DNA of 8,735 bases from Actinomycetes bacterium (lineage in GTDB: Bacteria > Actinomycetota > Actinomycetes > JAJYSQ01): assembly GCA_021793495.1 (NCBI GenBank), contig JAJYSQ010000036.1, forward strand, positions 1 through 8,735, given 5' to 3'. The notes under the pieces were generated by a model. It worked only from the letters and a program-made list of their open reading frames with translations. It searched no databases and was not told the DNA's origin. The translations under genes and the position numbers were made by a program. How positions within the stretch are numbered: position 1 is the first letter of the stretch; every line of letters starts with the position of its first letter. Shown here one piece after another: positions 1-6,088 of the stretch.

Positions 1-70
1 CTCGCAGCCGGCAGCGGAGCCGGATCCTTCCGGGATGGCGCCGGCCGGCGTGGTGGGAGGACGAGAGTGA
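1..70 (+). CDS. parA: Probable C-terminal end of ParA (partial, 5' end outside window)
   Basis: Frame 2 is open from the window edge to a TGA at 68-70 and encodes about 22 residues rich in Ala, Pro, Gly and acidic residues, ending GVVGGRE. The stop overlaps the GTG start of parB as GTGA, which is the usual tight arrangement of a parA-parB operon. No ParA motif is visible because only the tail is present, so the identity rests on position and on the stop/start overlap alone. The other two frames are less likely: frame 1 is simply parB read upstream of its start, and frame 3 gives a Trp/Arg-rich peptide. Confidence 0.5.
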   Translation, partial: SQPAAEPDPSGMAPAGVVGGRE

Positions 71-1026
71 GTGACCGTCGGCGAGGCCTCGGTCGAGGCC
101 TCGGGGCGCTGATCCCGTCGGGTGTCGGGATCAGCGGGGGACCCCAGTCCGTGGATCGAGCGAACGAGGCGGAGGCACTCACCGCCTCGACCGCGGGGGA
201 GCCCTCGGGTTCCTCGACGACGCCGGCGGCGTACTTCGAGGAGCTGCCGGTCGACTCGATCACCCCGAACTCACGACAGCCCCGCCAGGTCTTCGACGAG
301 GAGGCGATGGCCGAGCTGGTCCACTCCGTCCGCGAGATCGGCGTCCTGCAGCCCGTGGTCGTGCGGCCTGTCGGTGCCGGTCGCTACGAGCTCGTGATGG
401 GCGAGCGCCGGTGGCGCGCGGCGCAGATGGCCGGCCTGGACCGGCTGCCGGCGATCGTCCGGGCGGCCGGGGACGACGTGATGCTGCGGGACGCCCTGCT
501 GGAGAACCTGCACCGAGCCGACCTGAACCCGCTCGAGGAGGCGGCGGCCTACGACCAGCTGCTCGGCGACTTCGGCTGCACGCACGACGAGCTCGCCGTG
601 CGCCTCGGGCGCTCCCGGCCTCAGGTCACCAACACGTTGCGCCTGTTGCGTCTGCCCTCCGACGTCCAGCGGCGGATAGCTGCCGGGGTGCTGTCCGCGG
701 GGCACGCTCGAGCGCTGCTCGGGCTGGAAGGCTCGGTGGCCCAGGAGGCGCTGGCCCACCGCATCGTGGCCGAAGGCTTGTCGGTCCGGGCGGTCGAGGA
801 GATCGTGGCTCTCGGCGAGGGTCAGCGGGCCCCCCGTCGAGGCGCTCGGCGATCGGTGCCCGTTGCGCCGGGTCTCGCCAGCCTCGCGGAGCGGTTGTCC
901 GAGCGGTTCGAGACCCGGGTCAAGGTCCAGCTGGGCCGTTCCCGTGGGAAGATCGTCGTTGAGTTCGCGTCGGTGGACGACCTGGAGCGGATCGTCGCGC
1001 TGATGGGACCGCCAGATCATTCCTGA
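67..1026 (+). CDS. parB: Chromosome-partitioning protein ParB (CTPase, parS-binding)
   Basis: This 319-residue protein has the full ParB plan. The N-terminal ParA-contacting motif [11 protein letters not shown] is at residues 7-17, followed by a disordered Ser/Thr/Gly linker to about residue 55. The CTP-binding ParB/Spo0J domain runs from about 56 to 160 with QPRQVF (71-76), GERRWRAAQ (112-120) and [14 protein letters not shown] (146-159). The helix-turn-helix that reads parS is around 170-197. A Lys/Arg linker leads to a C-terminal dimerisation segment at about 272-315. The length is normal for the family. The GTG start is chosen because GGGAGG (55-60) lies six bases upstream and the start overlaps the presumed parA stop. 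ParB loads on parS as a sliding CTP clamp and, with ParA, moves sister origins apart. I found no parS-like 16-mer (TGTTTCACGTGAAACA type) in the window. Nothing about the protein is unusual. Confidence 0.97.
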   Translation: MSDRRRGLGRGLGALIPSGVGISGGPQSVDRANEAEALTASTAGEPSGSSTTPAAYFEELPVDSITPNSRQPRQVFDEEAMAELVHSVREIGVLQPVVVRPVGAGRYELVMGERRWRAAQMAGLDRLPAIVRAAGDDVMLRDALLENLHRADLNPLEEAAAYDQLLGDFGCTHDELAVRLGRSRPQVTNTLRLLRLPSDVQRRIAAGVLSAGHARALLGLEGSVAQEALAHRIVAEGLSVRAVEEIVALGEGQRAPRRGARRSVPVAPGLASLAERLSERFETRVKVQLGRSRGKIVVEFASVDDLERIVALMGPPDHS

Positions 1027-1047
1027 CGCGGCGGCGAGGACCCCGCG
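1027..1047. other. Small GC hairpin between convergent parB and ddl-like genes
   Basis: The 31-base gap between the two stop codons contains CGCGG at 1027-1031 and CCGCG at 1043-1047, able to form a five-base-pair stem with an 11-base loop. It could slow both converging polymerases. There is no T-run on either side, so it is not a classical intrinsic terminator; actinomycetes often use such stems, but random occurrence in GC-rich DNA is equally possible. Confidence 0.2.
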
Positions 1048-1057
1048 AGGAGGCTGG

Positions 1058-2089
1058 TCACACCGCAGCGGTGGTCCGGCGGCTCCCGGCGACCCGGCAC
1101 AGGTCCAGGTAGAGCTGGCCCACGTCCAGGCCCGCCGCCTCGGCCGCCATCGGCAGCAACGACGTCTCGGTCATGCCCGGGGCCACGTTTGCCTCGAGGA
1201 ACCAGGTCATCCCCGCAGCATCCACGATCAGGTCGGTCCGGGACACGTCACGAAGGCCCAGGGTTCGATGCGCGGTAAGGGCGACCTGCCGACACTCCTC
1301 GTCCACCGACGGGCCACGACGCTGCGGGACGAAGAACTCCGTCGCCCCGGCGGTGTACCTCGCGTGGTAGTCGTACACCCCCGCGTCCGGGACGATCTCG
1401 ATCGGGGGCAGAGCCACCGGGCCGTCGCCGACGTCCACGACCGCGACCGCGACCTCGGTCCCGGTGATGTACTGCTCCACCAGCGCGACCTCGGAGTAGG
1501 CGAAGCACCCCATCATCGCGGTGGCCAGGTCGGCGGGCTCACGCACCACGCTGGCTCCGAGGGCAGAGCCACCGCGCGTGGGCTTCACCATCAGCGGCAG
1601 ACCCATCTGGTCCACCAGCGCGTCCATCAGGACCTGGGCTCCCAGCTCGCGGAACAGCTGGTGAGGCAGGGCGACCCCCCGGGGAGAGCGCAACCCCACC
1701 CGACCCGTCAACGTCTTCGCGGTGGGCTTGTCGAAGGCGAGCCGTGCTGCGGCGGGGACCGCTCCCACGTAGGGCACGCCGAGCGACTCCAGCACCTCGC
1801 GGACCGCGCCGTCCTCGCCGACCGCGCCGTGCAGCACGGGAAAGACCACCCACGGGGGGTCGGCGCGCAGGGCCGGCAACAGCAGGGCGTCGACGTCACG
1901 CACCTCGACCTCGACGCCCCGGGCACGCAACGCCTCGGCGACGCGTCGGCCTGAACGCAGCGAGACCTCACGCTCATGGCACAAGCCGCCGGCGAGCACG
2001 AGCACCCGGCCCCGGTCGGCCATCGCGTCGCTTCCAGCCGCCACGTCGCCTCCGGCCGCCCAGCTCGGTGAATGGTACGAGTGTCCCAT
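1058..2089 (-). CDS. D-alanine--D-alanine ligase family protein (ATP-grasp)
   Basis: This 343-residue protein has the Ddl order of motifs: GG.CHEREVSL (34-44), HGAVGEDGAVREVLESLGVP (87-106), a DK pair at 120-121, the ATP-grasp strand MVKPTRGGSALGAS (167-180), VEQYITGTEV (204-213), YDYHARYTAG (239-248), and the Mg/ATP segment FLEANVAPGMTETSLLP (297-313). Compared with E. coli DdlB, the catalytic Glu15, Ser150 and Tyr216 have counterparts at Glu39, Ser175 and Tyr245. A Tyr rather than a His at the last place favours dipeptide over D-Ala-D-lactate synthesis. Expected reaction: ATP-dependent joining of two D-alanines for peptidoglycan precursors, in the cytoplasm. It follows the aminotransferase by 8 bases, and TGAGG covering that gene's stop is a good RBS for the ATG at 2089. 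A start at 2023 (Met23, with GGAAG upstream) gives a more usual N-terminus and cannot be excluded. Actinobacteria often carry a second Ddl paralogue, so this may not be the housekeeping ligase. Confidence 0.88.
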   Translation of the reverse strand: MGHSYHSPSWAAGGDVAAGSDAMADRGRVLVLAGGLCHEREVSLRSGRRVAEALRARGVEVEVRDVDALLLPALRADPPWVVFPVLHGAVGEDGAVREVLESLGVPYVGAVPAAARLAFDKPTAKTLTGRVGLRSPRGVALPHQLFRELGAQVLMDALVDQMGLPLMVKPTRGGSALGASVVREPADLATAMMGCFAYSEVALVEQYITGTEVAVAVVDVGDGPVALPPIEIVPDAGVYDYHARYTAGATEFFVPQRRGPSVDEECRQVALTAHRTLGLRDVSRTDLIVDAAGMTWFLEANVAPGMTETSLLPMAAEAAGLDVGQLYLDLCRVAGSRRTTAAV

Positions 2090-2095
2090 GTCTTG

Positions 2096-2100
2096 CCTCA
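2096..2100 (-). promoter_or_regulatory. RBS TGAGG overlapping the aminotransferase stop
   Basis: On the minus strand TGAGG includes the TGA stop of the aminotransferase and lies six bases before the ATG at 2089. This places the Ddl-like start in a stop/RBS/start cluster and suggests translational coupling. It is the main reason for preferring the 2089 start. Confidence 0.6.
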
Positions 2101-3411
2101 GACCGTGTCGGGTGCCGGTGCCGTGGCATCCGGAGCACCGCGACCGCTGGCACCGAACGTGTCGACCAGCTCGGTCTCGGCCTGGATGGCCCCCGCCAGC
2201 CGGTGCACCCCGTCGCGGATCCGCTCGGGGCTGGGGAAGCAGTACGACAACCGCATCGCCTCACCGCCGGTGCCGTCGGCGTAGAACGCGGTCCCCGGAA
2301 CATACGCCACCCGGGCACTGACCGCCCGGGGGAGCAGCGCCTTGGAGTCCAGCCCGTCGGGCAGCGTGAGCCACACGTAGAAACCACCCTCGGGCCGGGT
2401 CCACCGGGTGCCGGGGGGCATCACCGCGGCCAGCGACTCGAGCATCGCGTCGCGCCGCTCACGGTACATCTCTCGGAAGCTCTTGACCTGCTCCAGCCAG
2501 GGGGTCCGATCCAGGTAGGTGGACACCACGAGCTGGCTGAACGCGCTGGGGCACAGGATCGATGCCTCGCTGGCCAGGACCAGCCGTTCCCGGACGCCGT
2601 GCGGGGCCAGCGCCCAACCCACCCGCAGACCAGGGGCGAACGTCTTGGAGAACGTCCCCAGGTACACCACGTTGCGCGCGTCCTCGGCCCGCAGCGCGCG
2701 GTGGGTGCTCCCGTCGAAGCCGAGCAGCCCGTACGGGTTGTCCTCCAGGACCAGGACCCCCGCCCGGTCGGCGATGTCCAGGACCTCGAGGCGGCGTTCG
2801 GCCGCCAGGCTGACCCCCATCGGATTGTGGTGGTTGGGCACCGTGTAGAGCAGCTTGGGGTGCACGCCGCGAGCCGCCAGGCTCGCCAGGGTTGCGCGCA
2901 GCGCATCGGGCACCAGCCCGTCGGCGTCCATCGCCACGTGGACCACGCGTGCCTGGTAGGCCGCGAAGGTACCGAGGGCACCGACGTACGACGGGGCCTC
3001 GGCGAGCACCACGTCTGCGGGGTCGAGAAAGATTCGTGCGACCAGGTCGAGCGCCTGCTGGGAGCCGACGGTGACCACCACGTCGTCCGGGTGGGCCGTG
3101 ATCCCCTCCAAGGCCATGACCTCGCAGATCTGCTCGCGCAGCCGCTCGTCACCCTGGCCAGACCCGTACTGCAGTGCGACGGTCCCGCGGGTCGCGGTCA
3201 TCTCCCGGAGCATCTCTCCCAGCGAGTCGAGCGGCAACGCCGCCAGGTTCGGCATGCCGCCGGCCAGGGAGACGACCTCCGGGCGGGAGGCGACGGCGAA
3301 CAGGGCGCGGATCTCCGAGGCGGTCATCGACCGGGTCCGCTGCGCGTACCGTGCCAGGTGAGGGTCCAGGCGCGAGCCGGCCGGCTGTTCTGCGCTCGTC
3401 TCCTGCGACAT
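2098..3411 (-). CDS. PLP-dependent aminotransferase, class I/II (fold type I)
   Basis: From the start chosen here the protein has 437 residues. It shows the fold-type-I aminotransferase signature in order: Tyr in QYGSGQGDERLR (Tyr83), GSQQALDL in the cofactor phosphate region, the Asn of PNHHNPMG (Asn196), LEDNPYG (Asp224 and Tyr227, binding the pyridine nitrogen and ring hydroxyl), GTFSKTFAPGLRVGW with Schiff-base Lys256, and MRLSY with Arg387 for the substrate carboxylate. It resembles the 2-aminoadipate/MocR-type branch but lacks an N-terminal winged-helix DNA-binding domain, so it should be an enzyme rather than a regulator. Substrate cannot be told from sequence. It is cytoplasmic, with no signal peptide. 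It is the first gene of a two-gene unit with the Ddl-like ligase. An in-frame ATG at 3432 exists, but GGGAAGAGG lies eight bases upstream of the ATG at 3411, so 3411 is preferred. The last about 20 residues are an Ala/Pro-rich tail. Confidence 0.9.
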   Translation of the reverse strand: MSQETSAEQPAGSRLDPHLARYAQRTRSMTASEIRALFAVASRPEVVSLAGGMPNLAALPLDSLGEMLREMTATRGTVALQYGSGQGDERLREQICEVMALEGITAHPDDVVVTVGSQQALDLVARIFLDPADVVLAEAPSYVGALGTFAAYQARVVHVAMDADGLVPDALRATLASLAARGVHPKLLYTVPNHHNPMGVSLAAERRLEVLDIADRAGVLVLEDNPYGLLGFDGSTHRALRAEDARNVVYLGTFSKTFAPGLRVGWALAPHGVRERLVLASEASILCPSAFSQLVVSTYLDRTPWLEQVKSFREMYRERRDAMLESLAAVMPPGTRWTRPEGGFYVWLTLPDGLDSKALLPRAVSARVAYVPGTAFYADGTGGEAMRLSYCFPSPERIRDGVHRLAGAIQAETELVDTFGASGRGAPDATAPAPDTV

Positions 3412-3419
3412 CGCTGTGA

Positions 3420-3428
3420 CCTCTTCCC
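3420..3428 (-). promoter_or_regulatory. Strong RBS GGGAAGAGG deciding the aminotransferase start
   Basis: On the minus strand GGGAAGAGG is followed by eight bases and the ATG at 3411. The alternative ATG at 3432 would place this sequence inside the gene and has only GGGG directly abutting it, too close to act as an RBS. Confidence 0.65.
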
Positions 3429-3546
3429 TCATCCCCGGTGGGCTGGTGCCCGGGTCGACGGCCCGGCCGGGGTGTCCGCAGCGGCCGAGTGGTGGCTACC
3501 ATGCCGGACGGGGACCTGCCCCGCACGGTCTCAACCGTCGCCCGCT

Positions 3547-3565
3547 GCCGTGGCGGACCCACGGC
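3547..3565 (+). promoter_or_regulatory. Hairpin directly upstream of the small-protein RBS
   Basis: GCCGTGG at 3547-3553 and CCACGGC at 3559-3565 form a perfect seven-base-pair stem with a five-base loop. With two G-U pairs and one C-G pair it could reach ten pairs, the lower arm then ending at 3568. It ends five bases before the AGGGAAG RBS at 3571-3577. It could be an operator or an RNA element affecting access to that RBS. Function is not shown by the sequence. Confidence 0.35.
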
Positions 3566-3570
3566 GGTCA

Positions 3571-3577
3571 AGGGAAG
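3571..3577 (+). promoter_or_regulatory. RBS AGGGAAG for the 50-residue membrane protein
   Basis: AGGGAAG lies six bases before the ATG at 3584. It is one of the better ribosome-binding sites in the window, and it defines the start of the short gene, which would otherwise be easy to miss. Confidence 0.6.
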
Positions 3578-3583
3578 TGTGGC

Positions 3584-3736
3584 ATGACACGCAGCCAGCG
3601 AGTCGTCCTGGCCCGGTTGTCGTGGGTGGCGGCCGGGTTTGTCCTGGCTTTCCTGGCCAGCATGCTGCGACCCCGCCCCCGGGATCGACCCGCCACGCCG
3701 ACCACCAGCGTCGCCCCCGGTCCCTGTACGCGATGA
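3584..3736 (+). CDS. Small single-pass membrane protein (50 aa), coupled to GNAT gene
   Basis: I do not recognise this protein. It has 50 residues: a basic N-terminus (MTRSQRVVLAR), one hydrophobic segment at about residues 12-28 (LSWVAAGFVLAFLASML), and then a basic, Pro/Thr-rich tail (RPRPRDRP...) ending CTR. The positive charges on both sides of the helix leave topology undecided. Three observations support it as real: a strong RBS six bases upstream of the ATG, a membrane segment of correct length, and a TGA at 3734-3736 that overlaps the ATG of the acetyltransferase (ATGA). It is therefore probably co-translated with that enzyme and might anchor it or another partner at the membrane; that role is inference. 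An alternative is that it is only a leader peptide whose translation opens the downstream start. Confidence 0.6.
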   Translation: MTRSQRVVLARLSWVAAGFVLAFLASMLRPRPRDRPATPTTSVAPGPCTR

Positions 3737-4356
3737 CCCGTCACCTGGCCGGCATCACCCTGGACAACCTCGGTGACCTGCCGGAGCGCTGCCGGAGCTG
3801 CGTGTTCTGGGAGCGCGGGCCCGTGGCCGCCGACCGGTCCGCCGGGCGCGGCGCCGCGCAGGATCGCGCCGCGGCGAAGGAGTCCTGGGTCTCGTCGCTG
3901 CTGCTCGACTGGGGCTCCTGCGGCAAGATCGCCTACGTCGACTCGGACCCGGCCGGTTACGTGCTGTTCGCCCCGCCGGCGTACGTCCCGCGATCGGTCT
4001 CCTTCCCGACCTCCCCGGTCGCCGGGGACGCCGCCCTGCTGATGACCGTGCGGGTCCTGCCGGAGTTCTCCGGTGCCGGTATCGGCCGGCTGCTGGTCCA
4101 AGGGGTGGTCAAGGACCTGTTGCACCGCGGGATCCGGGCGGTCGAGGCGTTCGGCGACGCGGCCTACGTCGGCGGGGGCTGTCTGGTGCCGGCCGACTTC
4201 CTCCTGGCCGTCGGGTTCAAGACGGTACGGGCCCACCCACGGTACCCACGGCTGCGCCTGGAGCTGCGCAACGTGCTGACCTGGAAGGAGGACGTGGAGG
4301 TCGCCTTGGAGCGGCTGCTCGGCATGGCGGGCGAGCCGACGCTACGGCCCGTGTGA
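3733..4356 (+). CDS. GNAT-family N-acetyltransferase
   Basis: This 207-residue cytoplasmic protein has a GNAT acetyl-CoA core at about residues 75-165. The motif-A strand and loop MTVRVLPEFSGAGIGRLLVQ (104-123) is followed by the helix up to HRG and by a strand/loop reading AVEAFGD. The usual Arg/Gln that begins the pyrophosphate loop is Ser113 here. The N-terminus carries PERCRSCVFWE (17-27), a CxxC pair with Trp, plus a further Cys63 and Cys150. The substrate is unknown. The start at 3733 is chosen because its ATG overlaps the stop of the small membrane protein; there is no clear RBS of its own, which fits coupling. The reading frame is open far upstream, but that part is antisense to the aminotransferase and ligase and is not coding. 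The gene converges on cwlM with seven bases between stops. GNAT genes beside parB/cwlM occur in other actinobacteria as I recall, so a housekeeping rather than accessory role is likely. Confidence 0.85.
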   Translation: MTRHLAGITLDNLGDLPERCRSCVFWERGPVAADRSAGRGAAQDRAAAKESWVSSLLLDWGSCGKIAYVDSDPAGYVLFAPPAYVPRSVSFPTSPVAGDAALLMTVRVLPEFSGAGIGRLLVQGVVKDLLHRGIRAVEAFGDAAYVGGGCLVPADFLLAVGFKTVRAHPRYPRLRLELRNVLTWKEDVEVALERLLGMAGEPTLRPV

Positions 4357-4363
4357 GCCGTCC

Positions 4364-5578
4364 TCAGCGGCCGAGAGCCGCGAGCTCGGGAAGGTGCAGC
4401 ACCCCGGTGGGTGCGTCGTCCTCCGGGGGCAGGTAGAGCCGCTGCACCGCGACGATCAGCCCCTCGGCGATCAGGTCTCGGAACTCCGGCTCGGCAAGCC
4501 GGGCAGAGTCCCCCGGGTTGGTCAGGTACCCCAGCTCGACCCGTACGGCCGGCATCCGGGTCCGGCGGAGCAGGTCCCAGGTCTTGGGGTGAGTCCGGCA
4601 GTCCACCAGGTCGGTGCGGGCGACCAGCTCCCGCTGGACGAGGTCGGCCAGCCGTCGGCCGACCTCGGAGAAGTGCCCGAACCGGTCGTTGCCGTAGTAG
4701 TACGACGCGACTCCGGCGGCGGCCGGGTCCCGCCAGCCCCCGGTGTGCAGAGACAGCACGAGGTCGGCGCGGGCGGCGTTGGCGAACGCCGCCCGGGCCT
4801 CCTCCGAGGCCATGGTGCGGTGGTGACGGGTCTCATCCTGGTCGAGCTCGGGCGGCGTGCCGGTGCCGGGACCGCTGACCGGGCGGGTCAGGTAGGCGAT
4901 GACCCCGAGGGCGAGCAGCCGGCCCTCGACTCGGGCAGCCAGGTCCTCCACCAGCTCCGTCTCGTCCAGGTCGTGCGCCACGGCCCCGCGGTCCTGACCA
5001 CCGTGCCCAGGATCGATGACCATGACCTTGCCGGCGAGGGTCGGCCCGGAGCGGGCGATCGCGACCGACTCGCGAAGCCCCTGAGGAGCCCCCCCGCTGA
5101 TCGTGCGCGCCAGCCGCTCCAGCGACTCCAGGGTGTCGGGACCGCAGATGCCGTCGGCGACCAGCCCGACGTTGCGCTGGAAGTCCCGCAGCGCCGCGTC
5201 GGTCTCCACCCCGAACACCCCGTCGACCCGGGCACAGTCGAAGCCCATGCTCAGCAACCGGCCTTGCAGCGCCGCGACGTCGTCTCCGCGCATCAGGCGT
5301 CCCGGCGCATAGCTGAGGACCCGGTCCCCCAGCGTCCAGCACGCTTCGTCCAGGGTCCGGTAGGTGAGCGGACCGACGACTCCGTCGACGGTGATGCCGC
5401 GCTGCTGCTGGAAACGCCGGACCGCCAGGTCGCACTCGTCGTCGAACAGTGCCAGCCCCGCATCCCCCAGCACGTCCGGGCGCTCCAGCAGGCCCACGCC
5501 GGCAAGCTTCACCCGGATGTCGATCACCGCAGGGCCGTGGTCGCCGCGGCGGTAGGACGGGGGTCGGCTGCTGGTCAT
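4364..5578 (-). CDS. cwlM: CwlM-like N-acetylmuramoyl-L-alanine amidase family protein
   Basis: The 404-residue protein has two N-terminal peptidoglycan-binding (PGRP-1 type) repeats, about residues 10-78 (FQQQRGITVDGVVGPLT) and 95-158 (FQRNVGLVADGICGPDTLESL), and then an Amidase_3 domain from about 183 to 383. Probable zinc and catalytic residues are His192 in DPGHGG, Glu206 in DETEL, His278 in SLHTGG and Glu348 in RVELGYLTNP. There is no signal peptide or membrane helix, as in mycobacterial CwlM, which is a cytoplasmic protein reported to activate MurA after PknB phosphorylation rather than to cut the wall. The position downstream of trxB-trxA matches that gene. The 107-base gap after trxA may contain its own promoter. 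The ATG at 5578 has only a distant GAGGAG (about 14 bases away), and no alternative start precedes the in-frame stop upstream, so it is retained. Whether it is a hydrolase or only a regulator is not settled by sequence. Confidence 0.93.
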   Translation of the reverse strand: MTSSRPPSYRRGDHGPAVIDIRVKLAGVGLLERPDVLGDAGLALFDDECDLAVRRFQQQRGITVDGVVGPLTYRTLDEACWTLGDRVLSYAPGRLMRGDDVAALQGRLLSMGFDCARVDGVFGVETDAALRDFQRNVGLVADGICGPDTLESLERLARTISGGAPQGLRESVAIARSGPTLAGKVMVIDPGHGGQDRGAVAHDLDETELVEDLAARVEGRLLALGVIAYLTRPVSGPGTGTPPELDQDETRHHRTMASEEARAAFANAARADLVLSLHTGGWRDPAAAGVASYYYGNDRFGHFSEVGRRLADLVQRELVARTDLVDCRTHPKTWDLLRRTRMPAVRVELGYLTNPGDSARLAEPEFRDLIAEGLIVAVQRLYLPPEDDAPTGVLHLPELAALGR

Positions 5579-5608
5579 GGTGGGGCTAGGTGCTCCTCGC
5601 CTCGGGGC

Positions 5609-5636
5609 CGCTACGTTCTCGTCGGGCCACGCTACG
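5609..5636. repeat. Direct repeat CGCTACG, two copies 21 bases apart
   Basis: CGCTACG occurs at 5609-5615 and again at 5630-5636, in the 107-base gap between trxA and cwlM. On the minus strand both read CGTAGCG and lie upstream of the cwlM start. Spacing of two helical turns is compatible with a protein binding site, but a seven-base match in GC-rich DNA can be chance. Confidence 0.3.
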
Positions 5637-5685
5637 CCACCGGCGACGTGGTCCGGACGATCAAGCTACCCCGCTGGCGGGCTGT

Positions 5686-6024
5686 TCACCCCTGTGGCTG
5701 CAGGAAGGCCGAGAGGTCCTTCTCCAGCGCCCGCTTCGGCTTTGCCCCGACGATCTCCTTGACGACCTGACCACCGGAGAAGACCAGCAGGGTGGGGATG
5801 GCGGTGATCCCGTACGTCGTGGCGGTCTGGAAGTTCTCGTCGGTGTTCAGCTTGGCGACGACGATCCGCTCCGCGTGCTCGTTGGCGAGCTCGGCGAGCA
5901 CGGGCGCCATCATGCGGCACGGCCCGCACCAGGGGGCCCAGAAGTCGACGAGCACGACCTTGTCGTTGCCCAGCACCTCCTGGGCGAAGGTGGCGTCGGT
6001 CACGGTCGTGATGGTTCCAGTCAC
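5686..6024 (-). CDS. trxA: Thioredoxin
   Basis: The 112-residue protein is a classical thioredoxin: VVLVDFWAPWCGPCRMMAPV carries the redox pair Cys33 and Cys36, and the cis-proline is Pro77 in GITAIPTLLVF. It reduces protein disulfides in the cytoplasm and is itself reduced by TrxB, encoded 64 bases upstream. The frame is open to 6150, but the extra 42 residues would overlap the end of trxB and read as Pro/Arg-rich noise. The GTG at 6024, with GAGG five bases before it, gives the normal family length and is preferred. It is probably transcribed with trxB from the promoter proposed near 7133-7159. In mycobacteria the same position is held by trxC. Confidence 0.97.
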   Translation of the reverse strand: MTGTITTVTDATFAQEVLGNDKVVLVDFWAPWCGPCRMMAPVLAELANEHAERIVVAKLNTDENFQTATTYGITAIPTLLVFSGGQVVKEIVGAKPKRALEKDLSAFLQPQG

Positions 6025-6088
6025 GGTGTCCTCGATCGTCTCGGGGTGGGTGGTACGGGCTGGGCGGGTCCGGGCGGCGACGTGCGGC

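Larger units (their letters stand above)
3412..3583. promoter_or_regulatory. Divergent intergenic region with two short hairpins
   Basis: This 172-base region separates the leftward aminotransferase unit from the rightward small-protein/GNAT unit and should hold both promoters. CGGGG/CCCCG at 3509-3513 and 3519-3523 can pair with a five-base loop. A second perfect stem, GCCGTGG/CCACGGC, lies at 3547-3565. TACCAT at 3497-3502 on the plus strand fits a loose actinobacterial -10 pattern, but no matching -35 is seen, so I do not call a promoter. No gene was found in it. Confidence 0.5.

Noticed and set aside
271..1020. Minus-strand open frame of about 250 codons across parB
   Set aside because: Shadow of parB codon bias; no recognisable motif, and parB has all its family motifs on the other strand.
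1..1026. A parS site near parB
   Set aside because: No match or near match to the TGTTTCACGTGAAACA-type 16-mer was seen here or elsewhere in the window.
3497..3502. TACCAT as a -10 box for the small-protein/GNAT unit
   Set aside because: No convincing -35 at 16-19 bases upstream; a single hexamer is not enough.
1744..3732. Very long plus-strand open frame upstream of the GNAT start
   Set aside because: It is antisense to the ddl-like and aminotransferase genes, reads as Arg/Pro/His-rich noise and has no domain; long antisense frames are expected in high-GC DNA. Only codons from 3733 belong to a gene.
4367..4381. GCGGC/GCCGC hairpin near the convergent GNAT and cwlM stops as a bidirectional terminator
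   Set aside because: Only five base pairs, inside the last codons of cwlM, with no T-run; too weak to call.
4394..5770. Plus-strand open frame of about 458 codons across cwlM
   Set aside because: Antisense to cwlM, composition dominated by Gly/Arg/Val/Gln, no RBS and no domain.
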